DNA from: Luteimonas sp. JM171
Lineage (GTDB): Bacteria > Pseudomonadota > Gammaproteobacteria > Xanthomonadales > Xanthomonadaceae
Assembly (NCBI RefSeq): GCF_001717465.1
Contig: NZ_CP017074.1
Coordinates: 2,260,873-2,324,872 of the forward strand
Length of the DNA: 64,000 bases
Reading direction: 5' to 3'
Shown: in pieces, positions 25,740-34,367 of the stretch
Layout: each line of letters starts with the position of its first letter
How positions within the stretch are numbered: the first letter of the stretch is position 1
Notes under the pieces: model-generated
Database searches by the model: none
Seen by the model: only the letters and a program-made list of their open reading frames with translations
What the model was told of the DNA's origin: nothing
Translations under genes and position numbers: made by a program

Positions 25740-27179
25740 ATGGCCACTACCGCCAGGATGCTTGCCCTCGTGCTGCTGGTCGCGCTGGGAGCCGCGGCGG
25801 CGCTGGCGTTTCCGGCCGCCCATGGGCAGCCGGTGCAGGAATCGTCGAGCGGCGGCGGCGTGCTCCTGCTCGACATCAAGGGCGGGATTGGCCCGGCCAC
25901 GCGGGACCACCTGCGCAACGGGATCCGCCAGGCCACGCAGGAGGGCGCGCGGGCGCTGGTGCTGCGCATTGACACGCCCGGTGGGCTCGATGCCGCGACC
26001 CGCGACATCAACCGCGAAATCCTCGCCTCGCCGGTCCCGGTCATTGCCTGGGTGGCGCCCAACGGTGCGCGCGCCGCGAGCGCAGGCACCTACATTGTCT
26101 ATGCAAGCCACATCGCGGCCATGGCGCCCGCCACCTCGCTGGGTGCGGCCACGCCGGTCGCGATCGGCGGTGGCGCGCCGGGCGGGGACGATCCGGAGGG
26201 CGTCGAAAGCGACGGCGATGCGGAGCAAGGCGGGCAGTCTGACCAAGGTAGCGCCAGTGCGTCGGAGCGCAAGGCCGTCAACGACTCGGTGGCTTACCTG
26301 CGCAGCCTGGCCAACCTGCGCGGGCGCGATGCCGGGTTCGCCGAAGCGGCGGTGCGGGAGGCGGCCACGCTCACGGCAAGCGAGGCATTGGAGCGCGGCG
26401 TGGTGGAAGTGGTGGCCGCCGACGTCCAGACACTGCTCGAACAGGTGGACGGTCGCAGCGTGGTGATCGCGGGGGTCACTTCGCGTCTTGCCGTCGCCGG
26501 CCAGGAAGTCACCGAAATCGTGCCGGGCTGGCGGGTGCAGCTGCTCACCGTGCTGACCAACCCCACCTTCGCCTACATCCTCTTGCTGGTGGGCATGTAT
26601 GGCCTGTTGCTTGAAGGCTACAGCCCGGGCGCGATCCTGCCTGGCGTGGTGGGGGCCATCTCGCTGCTGCTGGGGCTGTACGCGCTGCAGGTGCTGCCGG
26701 TCAACTACGCGGGCCTGGCGCTGATGGCGCTGGGCATCATCTTGATGGTGGTGGAACTGACGACGCCCACCTTCGGCGTGCTCGGCATCGGCGGCCTGGT
26801 GGCGCTGGTGTTCGGCTCGGTGATGCTGTTCGACGAGGTGCCGGGCTTTGCGGTATCGAATTGGCTGATCGCCGGCATCGGCCTGGCGATTGCCGGCGGC
26901 TCCATGTTCGCGATCTGGCTGGCGCTGCGGGGGCGCAGGCGGCCTGTCACCGGCGGCGCCGAGGACATGCCGGGCCGCGAGGCCGTGGTGGCCAGCGTGG
27001 ACGGGGACCGCGCGCAGGTGCGCATCCGCGGCGAACTCTGGCAGGCCGCGTCCAGCAACCGGCTGCAGGCCGGGGATCGCGTGCGGGTCCTCGGGCGCGA
27101 TGGCCTGGTACTGCAGGTGGAGCCGATCCGCGGCGAGCCCAACCAGTCACCCAATCAAGCACCGGAGACGACCCGATGA
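25740..27179 (+). CDS. Long-form NfeD membrane serine protease (ClpP class)
   Basis: A 479-residue protein. A signal/anchor (residues 5-30) is followed by a ClpP-like protease domain with [14 protein letters not shown], the nucleophile region [11 protein letters not shown] (Ser114) and [14 protein letters not shown] (Lys178), matching the Ser-Lys dyad of stomatin operon partner proteins. Four to five membrane helices follow (about 265-385), then the cytoplasmic NfeD OB-fold domain ([20 protein letters not shown]). It overlaps the slipin gene by ATGA. ATG 25740 is preferred to ATG 25731 because AGGGA abuts the latter. The partner is probably cleaved or scaffolded stomatin, as in Pyrococcus PH1510. 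Confidence 0.88.
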   Translation: MATTARMLALVLLVALGAAAALAFPAAHGQPVQESSSGGGVLLLDIKGGIGPATRDHLRNGIRQATQEGARALVLRIDTPGGLDAATRDINREILASPVPVIAWVAPNGARAASAGTYIVYASHIAAMAPATSLGAATPVAIGGGAPGGDDPEGVESDGDAEQGGQSDQGSASASERKAVNDSVAYLRSLANLRGRDAGFAEAAVREAATLTASEALERGVVEVVAADVQTLLEQVDGRSVVIAGVTSRLAVAGQEVTEIVPGWRVQLLTVLTNPTFAYILLLVGMYGLLLEGYSPGAILPGVVGAISLLLGLYALQVLPVNYAGLALMALGIILMVVELTTPTFGVLGIGGLVALVFGSVMLFDEVPGFAVSNWLIAGIGLAIAGGSMFAIWLALRGRRRPVTGGAEDMPGREAVVASVDGDRAQVRIRGELWQAASSNRLQAGDRVRVLGRDGLVLQVEPIRGEPNQSPNQAPETTR

Positions 27180-27958
27180 ATTTCACCGTGTTTTCCCTGC
27201 CGATCCTGATCGCCATCGCGCTGGCGCTGTTCAGTGCCATCAAGATCCTGCGCGAGTACGAGCGCGCGGTGGTGTTCCAGCTCGGCCGCTTCTGGAAGGT
27301 CAAGGGCCCGGGCCTGATGTTGCTCATCCCGGTGCTGCAGACCATGGAGCGGGTGGACATGCGCACCATCGTCATGGACATCCCGCCGCAGGACCTGATC
27401 TCGCGCGACAACGTCTCGGTCAAGGTCAACGCGGTGGTGTACTTCCGGGTGGTGGACCCGCAGAAGGCGATCATCAACGTCGAGCGGTACTACGACGCCA
27501 CCAGCCAGCTGGCCCAGACCACGCTGCGCTCGGTGCTGGGCCAGCACGACCTGGACGAGATGCTGGCCGAGCGCGACAAGCTCAACGGCCAGATCCGCGC
27601 CATCCTCGACGAACAGACCGACGCCTGGGGCATCAAGGTCGCCAACGTGGAGATCAAGGACGTGGACATCGACGAGACCATGGTCCGCGCCATTGCGCGC
27701 CAGGCCGAGGCCGAACGCCAGCGCCGGGCCAAGATCATCCATGCGGAAGGCGAATCGCAGGCCGCCGAGAAGCTGGTGGAGGCGGCCAAGCTGATGGGCC
27801 AGGACTCGCGCGCGATCCAGCTGCGCTACCTGTCCACGCTGACCGAGATCGCCGGTGACAAGACTTCAACCATCGTGTTCCCGCTGCCGATCGACCTGAT
27901 CGAGTCGCTCACCAACAAGCTGCTGGACGGCGGGACGGAGCCCAGGAGGACGCCATGA
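27176..27958 (+). CDS. Slipin (stomatin/SPFH-domain) membrane protein
   Basis: A 260-residue protein with an N-terminal hairpin helix (residues 5-22) and the SPFH domain: [42 protein letters not shown], and [19 protein letters not shown], then a coiled-coil part with [21 protein letters not shown]. Slipins form membrane microdomain scaffolds. The gene is coupled to nfeD upstream (ATGA, 27176-27179) and to the DUF3247 gene downstream (ATGA, 27955-27958). Confidence 0.92.
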   Translation: MNFTVFSLPILIAIALALFSAIKILREYERAVVFQLGRFWKVKGPGLMLLIPVLQTMERVDMRTIVMDIPPQDLISRDNVSVKVNAVVYFRVVDPQKAIINVERYYDATSQLAQTTLRSVLGQHDLDEMLAERDKLNGQIRAILDEQTDAWGIKVANVEIKDVDIDETMVRAIARQAEAERQRRAKIIHAEGESQAAEKLVEAAKLMGQDSRAIQLRYLSTLTEIAGDKTSTIVFPLPIDLIESLTNKLLDGGTEPRRTP

Positions 27959-28245
27959 CCCAGACCGCCGAGCGGGTCTGCATTTCAGACGCGGAAATCG
28001 CCCACCTGGAGATGCTGGTGACGCAGTTGCCCGACCAGGCGCGGGTCGAGCTTGTGCTGGACGACGACAGCACCATGGTGGGCACGGTGGCCGTGCGCCC
28101 CACCGTACAGACCTTCATCGACCCGGCCGGTCAGGAAGGCGTCAACGGCCTGCTGAGGATCGACGACGCCGCCGATCCCTCACAGCTGCGCTGGATCTGG
28201 CTCGACCGCATCCGCGAGGTGCGCCGGCTCGATCCGGTGCGCTGA
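27955..28245 (+). CDS. DUF3247 family small protein
   Basis: A 96-residue soluble protein, [53 protein letters not shown] then [16 protein letters not shown]. It fits DUF3247, a family known mainly from xanthomonads and with a structure solved from Xanthomonas campestris. The function is unknown. It is translationally coupled to the slipin gene and is the last gene of that run. The next gene converges 5 bp beyond its stop. Confidence 0.85.
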   Translation: MTQTAERVCISDAEIAHLEMLVTQLPDQARVELVLDDDSTMVGTVAVRPTVQTFIDPAGQEGVNGLLRIDDAADPSQLRWIWLDRIREVRRLDPVR

Positions 28246-28250
28246 CCGGA

Positions 28251-29681
28251 TCAGCGACCCCCGCCGCGCGGGCCACGCGGGGCGCCGCGGCGCCCACCGG
28301 GGCGGGGCCCCCGCGGCCCCGCCGGGCGCCCGCCCGGGTTGGCGTGGTCGGAGGGAAAGCTTGGCGCACTGTCGGGATGCCCATAGGGGCGTGATGCGCC
28401 GCGCTTCTTCGCCGGGCCGGGGCCCTTGCCCTGCTGCGGCCGGCCCTGGCCGGGCTTCTTGCCGCCACGCGGCTTCTTCGGGCCGCGGCCATCCGCGTTG
28501 CGGTGGCCGCTGGGGCCCGTGTCAACGCCATCGGGCACGTACCAGCTGCGGAACGCCGCCGGGTTGCCGTCGGGCAGGGCGCGCTTGTCCTTGCGCTGTT
28601 TCAACGGGCGGTTGGACTGCTTGGCGGCGGCTTCCCCGCTCACCGTGAGGCCGCCGTGCGGCTTGCGCGGGCCGCGGCGGCCGCGGTCCTCGCGGATATT
28701 GTCGAAGCGCCGCAGCTCGCGACCCTCGTCGGCGAGGTTGTGACCACCGACGTACCCGTTGGCACGATGCTGGCCGCCCACGTGCAGCGTGGACTTGGCG
28801 GCCCGGCGCTGGCCGATCACCGGCTGCAGGGTGAGCGCCGGCGGCGGGCCTTCTTCCAGCTTGAGCTCGCGCCGCAGCCCTTCGACCTGGGCCGGCGGCA
28901 GCTCCTGCGACTGGCCGCGCAGCAGCGGCTGGGGCAGCGAAACGCCACCATAGCGCACCCGCTTGAGGCGGCTGACCTGGCAACCCTGCGACTCCCACAG
29001 GCGGCGGACCTCGCGGTTGCGGCCCTCGGTGACCACCACGCGGAACCAGTCGTGCGAATCGGTGCCGCCGATGCGCTCGATCTCATCGAACTTCGCCGGG
29101 CCATCCTCCAGCGCCACGCCGCGGCGGAGGCGGTCGACGATCTTCTCGAACACCTCCTCCTCGCCCTCTGGAGCCCGCACGCGGCACACGTACTCGCGTT
29201 CGACCTCGTAGGAGGGGTGCATCATCGCGTTGGCCAGCTCGCCATCGGTGGTGAGCAGCAGCAGGCCGGTGGTGTTGATGTCCAGGCGGCCCACGGCGAT
29301 CCAGCGCGCGCCCTTGAGCGCAGGCAGGGAATCGAAGATGGTCGGCCGCCCCTCGGGATCCTCGCGGGTGGTGACCTCGCCCTCGGGCTTGTTGTAGATC
29401 AGCACGCGGGCCGGTTCGGTCAGGGCGGTGGCGACGAAGGTCTTGCCATCCAGTTCGATGCGGTCGCCGCCGCCCACGCTCATGCCCACCTGGGCGGTCT
29501 CGCCGTTGACCTTGACCAGGCCGTCGGCGATGCGCTGCTCGAGCGCGCGCCGCGAACCCAGCCCGGCCTGCGCCAGGACCTTGTGCAGGCGCTCCTCCAG
29601 CCGCGGGCCGGCGCTGTCGCCGTCGCGCTTGAGGGTGAGCTTGCGGGTGCCCTTGCGGGCGGTAGTGTTGCTGTCAGTCAT
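28251..29681 (-). CDS. rluB: 23S rRNA pseudouridine(2605) synthase RluB
   Basis: A 476-residue protein. An S4 RNA-binding domain (RLHKVLAQAGLGSRRALEQRI, residues 31-80) precedes the RsuA/RluB/E/F catalytic domain, with Asp134 in AVGRLDINTTGLLLLT, then MMHPSYEVEREYVCRV. The last 200 residues are Gly/Arg/Lys/Pro-rich and of low complexity (GGRPAGPRGPRPGG), much longer than in E. coli RluB (about 290 residues). It modifies U2605 in the peptidyl transferase region. The start overlaps the scpB stop by ATGA. Confidence 0.9.
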   Translation of the reverse strand: MTDSNTTARKGTRKLTLKRDGDSAGPRLEERLHKVLAQAGLGSRRALEQRIADGLVKVNGETAQVGMSVGGGDRIELDGKTFVATALTEPARVLIYNKPEGEVTTREDPEGRPTIFDSLPALKGARWIAVGRLDINTTGLLLLTTDGELANAMMHPSYEVEREYVCRVRAPEGEEEVFEKIVDRLRRGVALEDGPAKFDEIERIGGTDSHDWFRVVVTEGRNREVRRLWESQGCQVSRLKRVRYGGVSLPQPLLRGQSQELPPAQVEGLRRELKLEEGPPPALTLQPVIGQRRAAKSTLHVGGQHRANGYVGGHNLADEGRELRRFDNIREDRGRRGPRKPHGGLTVSGEAAAKQSNRPLKQRKDKRALPDGNPAAFRSWYVPDGVDTGPSGHRNADGRGPKKPRGGKKPGQGRPQQGKGPGPAKKRGASRPYGHPDSAPSFPSDHANPGGRPAGPRGPRPGGRRGAPRGPRGGGR

Positions 29682-30490
29682 TGGTTGCTCCGGTCGCTGT
29701 CGCCTTCCACGGCGAGGGCGGATTGGTTGTCTGGTTGGTGTGGGTCAGGGGAAGCCGCTTCCTCGGCGTCCACGATTTCTGGTGCCGGCGTGTCGCCCGG
29801 CGCGGCGGAAGCCGCATCCCCGTCGCCAGCGGATTCTTCGCGCCCGGCGTCCATCGGGACGTTGCCGACGGGCTGGAGCTCGCCGGCGCCGTCTTCTTCG
29901 CCGGCGTCGGGTGCGGCCTGGGCGCCGTCCTTGTCGCCAAGGTCGAGCTGGGGTTCGAGCTCACCGAACTCCTTGAGCTCGGAAAGGGGCGGCAGGTCGT
30001 CCAGGCGCTTGAGGCCGAAATAGTCGAGGAAGCCCTTGGTCGTGCCGAGCAGCTCGGGGCGGCCGGGGACGTCGCGGTGGCCCACCACGCGGATCCACTC
30101 GCGCTCCTCCAGTGCCTTGATGATGTTGCTGTTCACCGCCACGCCCCGCACCTGCTCGATCTCGCCGCGGGTGATCGGCTGGCGGTAGGCGATGAGGGCC
30201 AGGGTCTCCAGGGTGGCGCGGGTGTAGCGGGTCTGCCGCTCGGTCCACAGTCGGGCGACCCAGGGATGCACGTCGCCCTTGACCTGGTAGCGCCAGCCGG
30301 ACGCGACTTCCACCAGTTCCACGCCGCGATCTGCACAATCGGCCTGGAGCGCCTCGAGCGCCTTCTGGATGCTGCCTTCGGGCGCCGGCTCGTCGAGCGT
30401 GAAGAGCCCGCGCAGCTGGGCCACGCTGAGCGGCTGGCTGGAAGCAAGCAGGGCGGCTTCGACGATGCGGTTGATGAGGGTCTGGTCCAT
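29678..30490 (-). CDS. scpB: Segregation and condensation protein B
   Basis: A 270-residue protein. The two winged-helix domains are in residues 1-170: INRIVEAALLASSQPLSVAQL, then ETLALIAYRQPITRGEIEQVRG and GRPELLGTTKGFLDYFGL. The C-terminal 90 residues are acidic, Asp/Glu/Pro/Ala-rich and probably disordered. ScpB dimerises and binds ScpA in the SMC-ScpAB condensin. scpA lies 54 bp upstream and rluB overlaps downstream, the usual scpA-scpB-rluB order. Confidence 0.93.
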   Translation of the reverse strand: MDQTLINRIVEAALLASSQPLSVAQLRGLFTLDEPAPEGSIQKALEALQADCADRGVELVEVASGWRYQVKGDVHPWVARLWTERQTRYTRATLETLALIAYRQPITRGEIEQVRGVAVNSNIIKALEEREWIRVVGHRDVPGRPELLGTTKGFLDYFGLKRLDDLPPLSELKEFGELEPQLDLGDKDGAQAAPDAGEEDGAGELQPVGNVPMDAGREESAGDGDAASAAPGDTPAPEIVDAEEAASPDPHQPDNQSALAVEGDSDRSNQ

Positions 30491-30544
30491 CTGCGGTCTT
30501 GATCGGTGGTGGATTCAGTCGGCGGTGGCGCAGCGGCGCTGCCG

Positions 30545-31483
30545 CTAGCGGTCGTTGGCCGGGGGGGCGTCGTCGAACTCGCTGGACAGTTCCAGCGCGC
30601 CGTCGCCGTCGCGGGTGGCCAGCGACTTCACCCAGATCGGCGCCAGCGGCTGCTCGGGCCCTGCGTCCCCGGGCTGGTCCTGGACGATCTCCAGCAGCCG
30701 CTCCTTGGCCAGCTCCAGCAGCGCCAGCAGCGTGACCACGACGCCGAGCCTGCCCTCGCGGGGTTCGAACAGCGCCTCGAAGCGTTGGAACGTGCCGTCC
30801 CCGAGGCGTTCCAGCACCTCGCCCATGCGCTGGCGCACGCTCAGCGCGTCGCGCCGGATGGCATGGCCGCTGAAGAGCTCCGCGCGCTTGAGCACGTCGT
30901 GGAGGGCCAGCAGCATCTCCCGCAGGTCCACTTCCGGCGGCGGCCTGACCGTGGCGCGGTCGGGGACATGGGCGAAGGCCGGGCTGGTGTCGCGCTCCAT
31001 CCGCGGCAGCGCATCGATGTCCTCGGCCGCCTGCTTGAAGCGTTCGTACTCCTGCAGCCGGCGCACCAGGTCGGCGCGTGGATCGTCCTCTTCGCCGTCC
31101 TCGGCCACCGGCCGGGGCAGCAGCATCCGCGATTTGATTTCCGCCAGGATCGCGGCCATCACCAGGTATTCGGCCGCCAGCTCGAAGCGCAGCTCCTGCA
31201 TCACGCCGATGTAGTCCACGTACTGGCGCGTGATCTCCGCCACCGGGATGTCCAGGATGTCCAGGTTCTGGCGCCGGATCAGGTACAGCAGCAGGTCCAG
31301 CGGGCCCTCGAACGCTTCCAGGATCACTTCCAGCGCGTCCGGCGGGATGTACAGGTCCTGCGGGATCTGCAGCACCGGCTGCCCGTGCACCACCGCCAGC
31401 GGCATTTCCTGCTGCTGCGGGAGCGTGATCACGAGCTGTGCCTTCCCATGGTTGCTGGAAGCATCTGATCCGGGTTGTGTCAT
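30545..31483 (-). CDS. scpA: Segregation and condensation protein A
   Basis: A 312-residue kleisin. Key segments are LEAFEGPLDLLLYLIRRQNLDILDIPVAEIT, QELRFELAAEYLVMAAILAEIKSRMLLP and the C-terminal winged-helix part VVVTLLALLELAKERLLEI. The start at 31483 (MTQPGSDASSNHGK) gives a natural N-terminal extension ahead of the domain. An open frame continues upstream to 31822 but looks non-conserved. It is the first gene of the scpA-scpB-rluB unit and must be transcribed from the gap to its right. Confidence 0.93.
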   Translation of the reverse strand: MTQPGSDASSNHGKAQLVITLPQQQEMPLAVVHGQPVLQIPQDLYIPPDALEVILEAFEGPLDLLLYLIRRQNLDILDIPVAEITRQYVDYIGVMQELRFELAAEYLVMAAILAEIKSRMLLPRPVAEDGEEDDPRADLVRRLQEYERFKQAAEDIDALPRMERDTSPAFAHVPDRATVRPPPEVDLREMLLALHDVLKRAELFSGHAIRRDALSVRQRMGEVLERLGDGTFQRFEALFEPREGRLGVVVTLLALLELAKERLLEIVQDQPGDAGPEQPLAPIWVKSLATRDGDGALELSSEFDDAPPANDR

Positions 31484-31854
31484 CGGTTGCGGCCCCCTCC
31501 GGGCCGGCGGTGCAAAGCGGTTGCAGCGGCAAAGCGCGTATCGGTCCCGCTCCCGCGGCGCGCAGGGCCCGCGGAAGCGGACCCTGGCCGACCTGCGGTG
31601 GAACTGTCCGTGGCGCGGCGCGGACCGCCATCGCGGCCGGGCCGGCGAGAGCAGCAAAGACGAGGCGCGGACAGGGCCGGTAGGGGGCAGCGATACCCGC
31701 GTCGCAGGGCGACGGCCGCTGCTTCCGGCCAGGAACACATGGTCAGGGTACGGGCTGGCCGGGCCGGTGTCCAGCACCTGCGGGGCGGGAGTGGCGCGCC
31801 CATTCATCGCGCCCGGGGCCACGGGGGCCAGCCCCCTGCGCTAGTCTGGGGCCC
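31484..31854. other. 371-bp gap between divergent genes; no gene recognised
   Basis: This GC-rich stretch separates scpA from the rightward membrane protein gene. Several frames are open across it, but the translations are Arg/Pro/Ala-rich and match nothing. No tRNA fold, clear -10/-35 pair or terminator was seen. It presumably holds both divergent promoters. Confidence 0.5.
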
Positions 31855-32574
31855 ATGCTGCGAACCGCCGTCCCGCTGTGGCCGCTGCCGTTCGCCATCG
31901 CCCTGGTCCTGGTGGTGGCCACGCACGCGGCGTGGGCGCTTTCGGTGCAGGCCGGGCACGTTCCATGGTGCATCCCGTACCTGGAAGGCTGCACGTCGAT
32001 CAGCCGCGCGGCCCGCCACGGGCTGGGCAACCACCTGTTCCGGCTGATGGTGCTGCCGTGCACCCTGCTGGTGTTCCTGCACTGGTGGCTGGCGGGCCGC
32101 TGGCTGGCGATGCGCGGCGGCCGCGGGCGCCTGATGCTGGTTCTGGGTGCGATCGGCGCACTCGCCCTCGCGGTGTATGCCACCTTGCTGGGGACGGACG
32201 GGGAGGCCTACCGTTTCCTCCGCCGCTATGGCGTGGTGGCGTATTTCGGCTGCAGCTACCTGGCGCAGCTGCTGTTCCTGCGGCGCGCCGGCCTCACCGG
32301 TCCATTCGATCGCATCGCGCGCGCCGCCATGCTCGCGGTCTGCGTGGCGATGCTGGCGCTGGGCCTGGTGCACGTGGTGGTGGACGCGCTGATCGGCGGC
32401 AGTGCGCTGCAGGACCGGCTGGAGAACGTGTTCGAGTGGCACCTTGGGGTGTTGCTGGTGTGCTGGTTCCTCGTGCATGCACGGCTGTGGTGGCAGGAGG
32501 GCTACGCGCTGGACACCCTTCGGCTGCGGCCGCTCAGGGACACCAGTGGACGTGGAGCACTGCGCCGGGAGTGA
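31855..32574 (+). CDS. Polytopic membrane protein, unassigned (possibly Frag1/DRAM/Sfk1-like)
   Basis: A 239-residue protein with about six hydrophobic helices. After helix 1 is a periplasmic-type loop, GHVPWCIPYLEGCTSISRAARHGLGNHLFR, followed by alternating helices and a short basic C-terminal tail. The loop-plus-six-helix plan resembles the Frag1/DRAM/Sfk1 family, but I am not sure of it. The last 41 bp overlap the end of the convergent pgl gene. No functional clue comes from the neighbours. Confidence 0.7.
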   Translation: MLRTAVPLWPLPFAIALVLVVATHAAWALSVQAGHVPWCIPYLEGCTSISRAARHGLGNHLFRLMVLPCTLLVFLHWWLAGRWLAMRGGRGRLMLVLGAIGALALAVYATLLGTDGEAYRFLRRYGVVAYFGCSYLAQLLFLRRAGLTGPFDRIARAAMLAVCVAMLALGLVHVVVDALIGGSALQDRLENVFEWHLGVLLVCWFLVHARLWWQEGYALDTLRLRPLRDTSGRGALRRE

Positions 32575-33274
32575 GCAGCGCGATCCGGGCCGGGCACTCC
32601 ACCGGCTCATCGCCGGCGAGGACCCGGTCCAGCAGCGCGCGCTTGCGCTCGCCGCGGATCAGCAGCAGGCGGGTGTGCGCGGGCTGCAGGCCCGAAGGGG
32701 TAAGGCTGATCCGGCGTGGCCATGGCGCAGCGCCGGGGCAGCCGCTGGCGTCCACCGCAACGTATGCGGCCGGGGTCGAGAGGGCATGGTCCAGTCCCAT
32801 CATGCGCGGGAACAGCGAGGCGACATGGCCATCGCCGCCCATGCCCAGCACCACCACGTCGGCCGGGCTGCGGGCATGCATGTTGGCGGTGGCCACTGCC
32901 TCCTCGATGCTGCGGCCCGCGTGGGTGAGGGTTTCCAGGCGCGCGGACGCCGCCTGGTGGGTGAGCAGGGTTTCGCGGACCAGGCGGGCGTTGCTGTCCG
33001 GGTCATTGGGCTGCAGCCAGCGCTCGTCGACCAGCGCCACGTCCACCCGGTTCCAGGCCAGCGGCGCCTTCGCCAGGGCGCGGTAGACCGGTGCGGGGGT
33101 GGTGCCGCCCGACAGCAGCAGGCGCGCGCGCGGGCGGGCCTCAAGGCTGCGCCCGAGTGCGGAAGCCATCGATACCGCGGCGCCCCAGGCCCACTGGGTG
33201 GCGGAATCGTACGTGTGCAGGCGCATCCGGCCGGCGAGGTCCCCGGGCCCGGTGGCGCCGCGATCTTCCGTCAT
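32534..33274 (-). CDS. pgl: 6-phosphogluconolactonase
   Basis: A 246-residue DevB/SOL-type lactonase. Marks are RLLLSGGTTPAPVYRAL, VDVALVDERWLQPNDPDSN, VVLGMGGDGHVASLFP and the terminal VLHVHWCP. It hydrolyses 6-phosphogluconolactone in the oxidative pentose phosphate/Entner-Doudoroff routes. The start at 33274 overlaps the glk stop by ATGA. The 3' end overlaps the convergent membrane-protein gene by 41 bp, and both endings look genuine. Confidence 0.92.
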   Translation of the reverse strand: MTEDRGATGPGDLAGRMRLHTYDSATQWAWGAAVSMASALGRSLEARPRARLLLSGGTTPAPVYRALAKAPLAWNRVDVALVDERWLQPNDPDSNARLVRETLLTHQAASARLETLTHAGRSIEEAVATANMHARSPADVVVLGMGGDGHVASLFPRMMGLDHALSTPAAYVAVDASGCPGAAPWPRRISLTPSGLQPAHTRLLLIRGERKRALLDRVLAGDEPVECPARIALLTPGAVLHVHWCP

Positions 33275-34260
33275 CCCCTGGTCCTCTCGAACCGCCCGCG
33301 GCCGATGGCGGCCGCGCCCAGCAGCCCCGGCTCCGGGTGCAGCACCGCAACCGTGGGCACGCGGGCCATGGTCGGCGAAAACCGCCCCTTGTGCTCGAAA
33401 CGCTGGCGGAAGCCTGAGTGCTGCAGCTCGTCCAGCATGGCCGGCACCATCCCGCCGGTGAGGAAAACGCCCTGCCAAGCGCCCAGGGTGAGCACCAGGT
33501 CACCGGCGATGGCGCCGAAGACGGCGCAGAAGATGTCCACCGCGCGCATGCAGCGCGGATCGCCCGCGCGGGCGCGGGCGGTGATCTCCCCCGGGGTGGC
33601 GGGCCCTGGGTCATCACCGGCGATCTCGCTCAGCGCGCGGTGGATGTTCACCAGCCCCGGCCCGCACACCAGCCGTTCGTTGGACACCCGGCCAACGTGG
33701 GCGGAGAGCCTTTCGAGGATGGCCATTTCCTCGGGCGTGCCGGGGGCAAAGCTCACGTGCCCGCCCTCGGTGTCGAGCGGGTACAGCACGTCCCCGCGCG
33801 CAACCAGCCCGCCCACGCCCAGGCCGGTGCCGGGGCCAAGCACGGCCTGGATGCGATCGCCGCGGTCGCGGGTGGGATCCCAGGCCGCGCCCCCCAGCAC
33901 CGCGAAATCGCCGGCGCGCAGCAGCGGGACGGCCATCGCCTGGGCGGTGAAGTCGTTTACCAGCAGCGCATCCGCCAGCCCCAGCTGCCTGCACAGGCGC
34001 TCGCGCGAGACCACCCACGGGTGGTTGGTCATGCGCGCCTGGCCATCCTCGATTCGGGCGGCCACGGCGAACACGCCACGCTCGACCCTGGCGCCGGTGT
34101 CCTGCAGGTATCGCTGCGCCGCCTCGCCCAGGGAAGGAAATGCAGTGACCGGGTATTTGCCGATGGTTTCGTGCAGCAGCGGGCTGCCGGCGGCCGGGTC
34201 GGCCAGCGCAAAGCGTGCGTGGGTACCGCCGATGTCCGCGAGCAGCAGCGTGTCCGACAT
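33271..34260 (-). CDS. glk: Glucokinase
   Basis: A 329-residue bacterial glucokinase of the Glk (PF02685) type. ATP site: LLLADIGGTHARFAL. Sugar-site region: LLVNDFTAQAMAVP (catalytic Asp), then AVLGPGTGLGVGGL and DTEGGHVSFAPGT. The C-terminal motif VFLTGGMVPAM is present. It feeds glucose-6-phosphate to the lactonase step encoded next door (ATGA overlap). The start at 34260 is MSDTLLLAD. A longer frame to 34308 exists but is not needed. Confidence 0.93.
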   Translation of the reverse strand: MSDTLLLADIGGTHARFALADPAAGSPLLHETIGKYPVTAFPSLGEAAQRYLQDTGARVERGVFAVAARIEDGQARMTNHPWVVSRERLCRQLGLADALLVNDFTAQAMAVPLLRAGDFAVLGGAAWDPTRDRGDRIQAVLGPGTGLGVGGLVARGDVLYPLDTEGGHVSFAPGTPEEMAILERLSAHVGRVSNERLVCGPGLVNIHRALSEIAGDDPGPATPGEITARARAGDPRCMRAVDIFCAVFGAIAGDLVLTLGAWQGVFLTGGMVPAMLDELQHSGFRQRFEHKGRFSPTMARVPTVAVLHPEPGLLGAAAIGRGRFERTRG

Positions 34261-34330
34261 TTCGTCTCCGTTGGGGGGCGGAACGGGCGGGCCCGGTTCC
34301 GCTGCCATCCTATGCAGTGCACCGGCACAT

Positions 34331-34336
34331 TAAAAT
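34331..34336 (+). promoter_or_regulatory. Possible -10 element of the fumarase gene
   Basis: TAAAAT lies 31 bp upstream of the GTG start, in the 107-bp region shared with divergent glk. It matches the -10 consensus at 5 of 6 positions. No -35 at the right distance is obvious. Confidence 0.35.
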
Positions 34337-34367
34337 AGGGGCCCAACCGCAGTCCCAGAGCCAAGCC

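Noticed and set aside
28236..28257. Small dyad GCTGA-CCGGA-TCAGC between DUF3247 and rluB genes
   Set aside because: Only 5 bp of stem, and it overlaps both stop codons. Too weak to call a terminator.
31484..31822. N-terminal extension of scpA to 31822
   Set aside because: The extra 113 residues are Arg/Pro-rich, unlike kleisins, and MTQPGSD at 31483 is a normal start.
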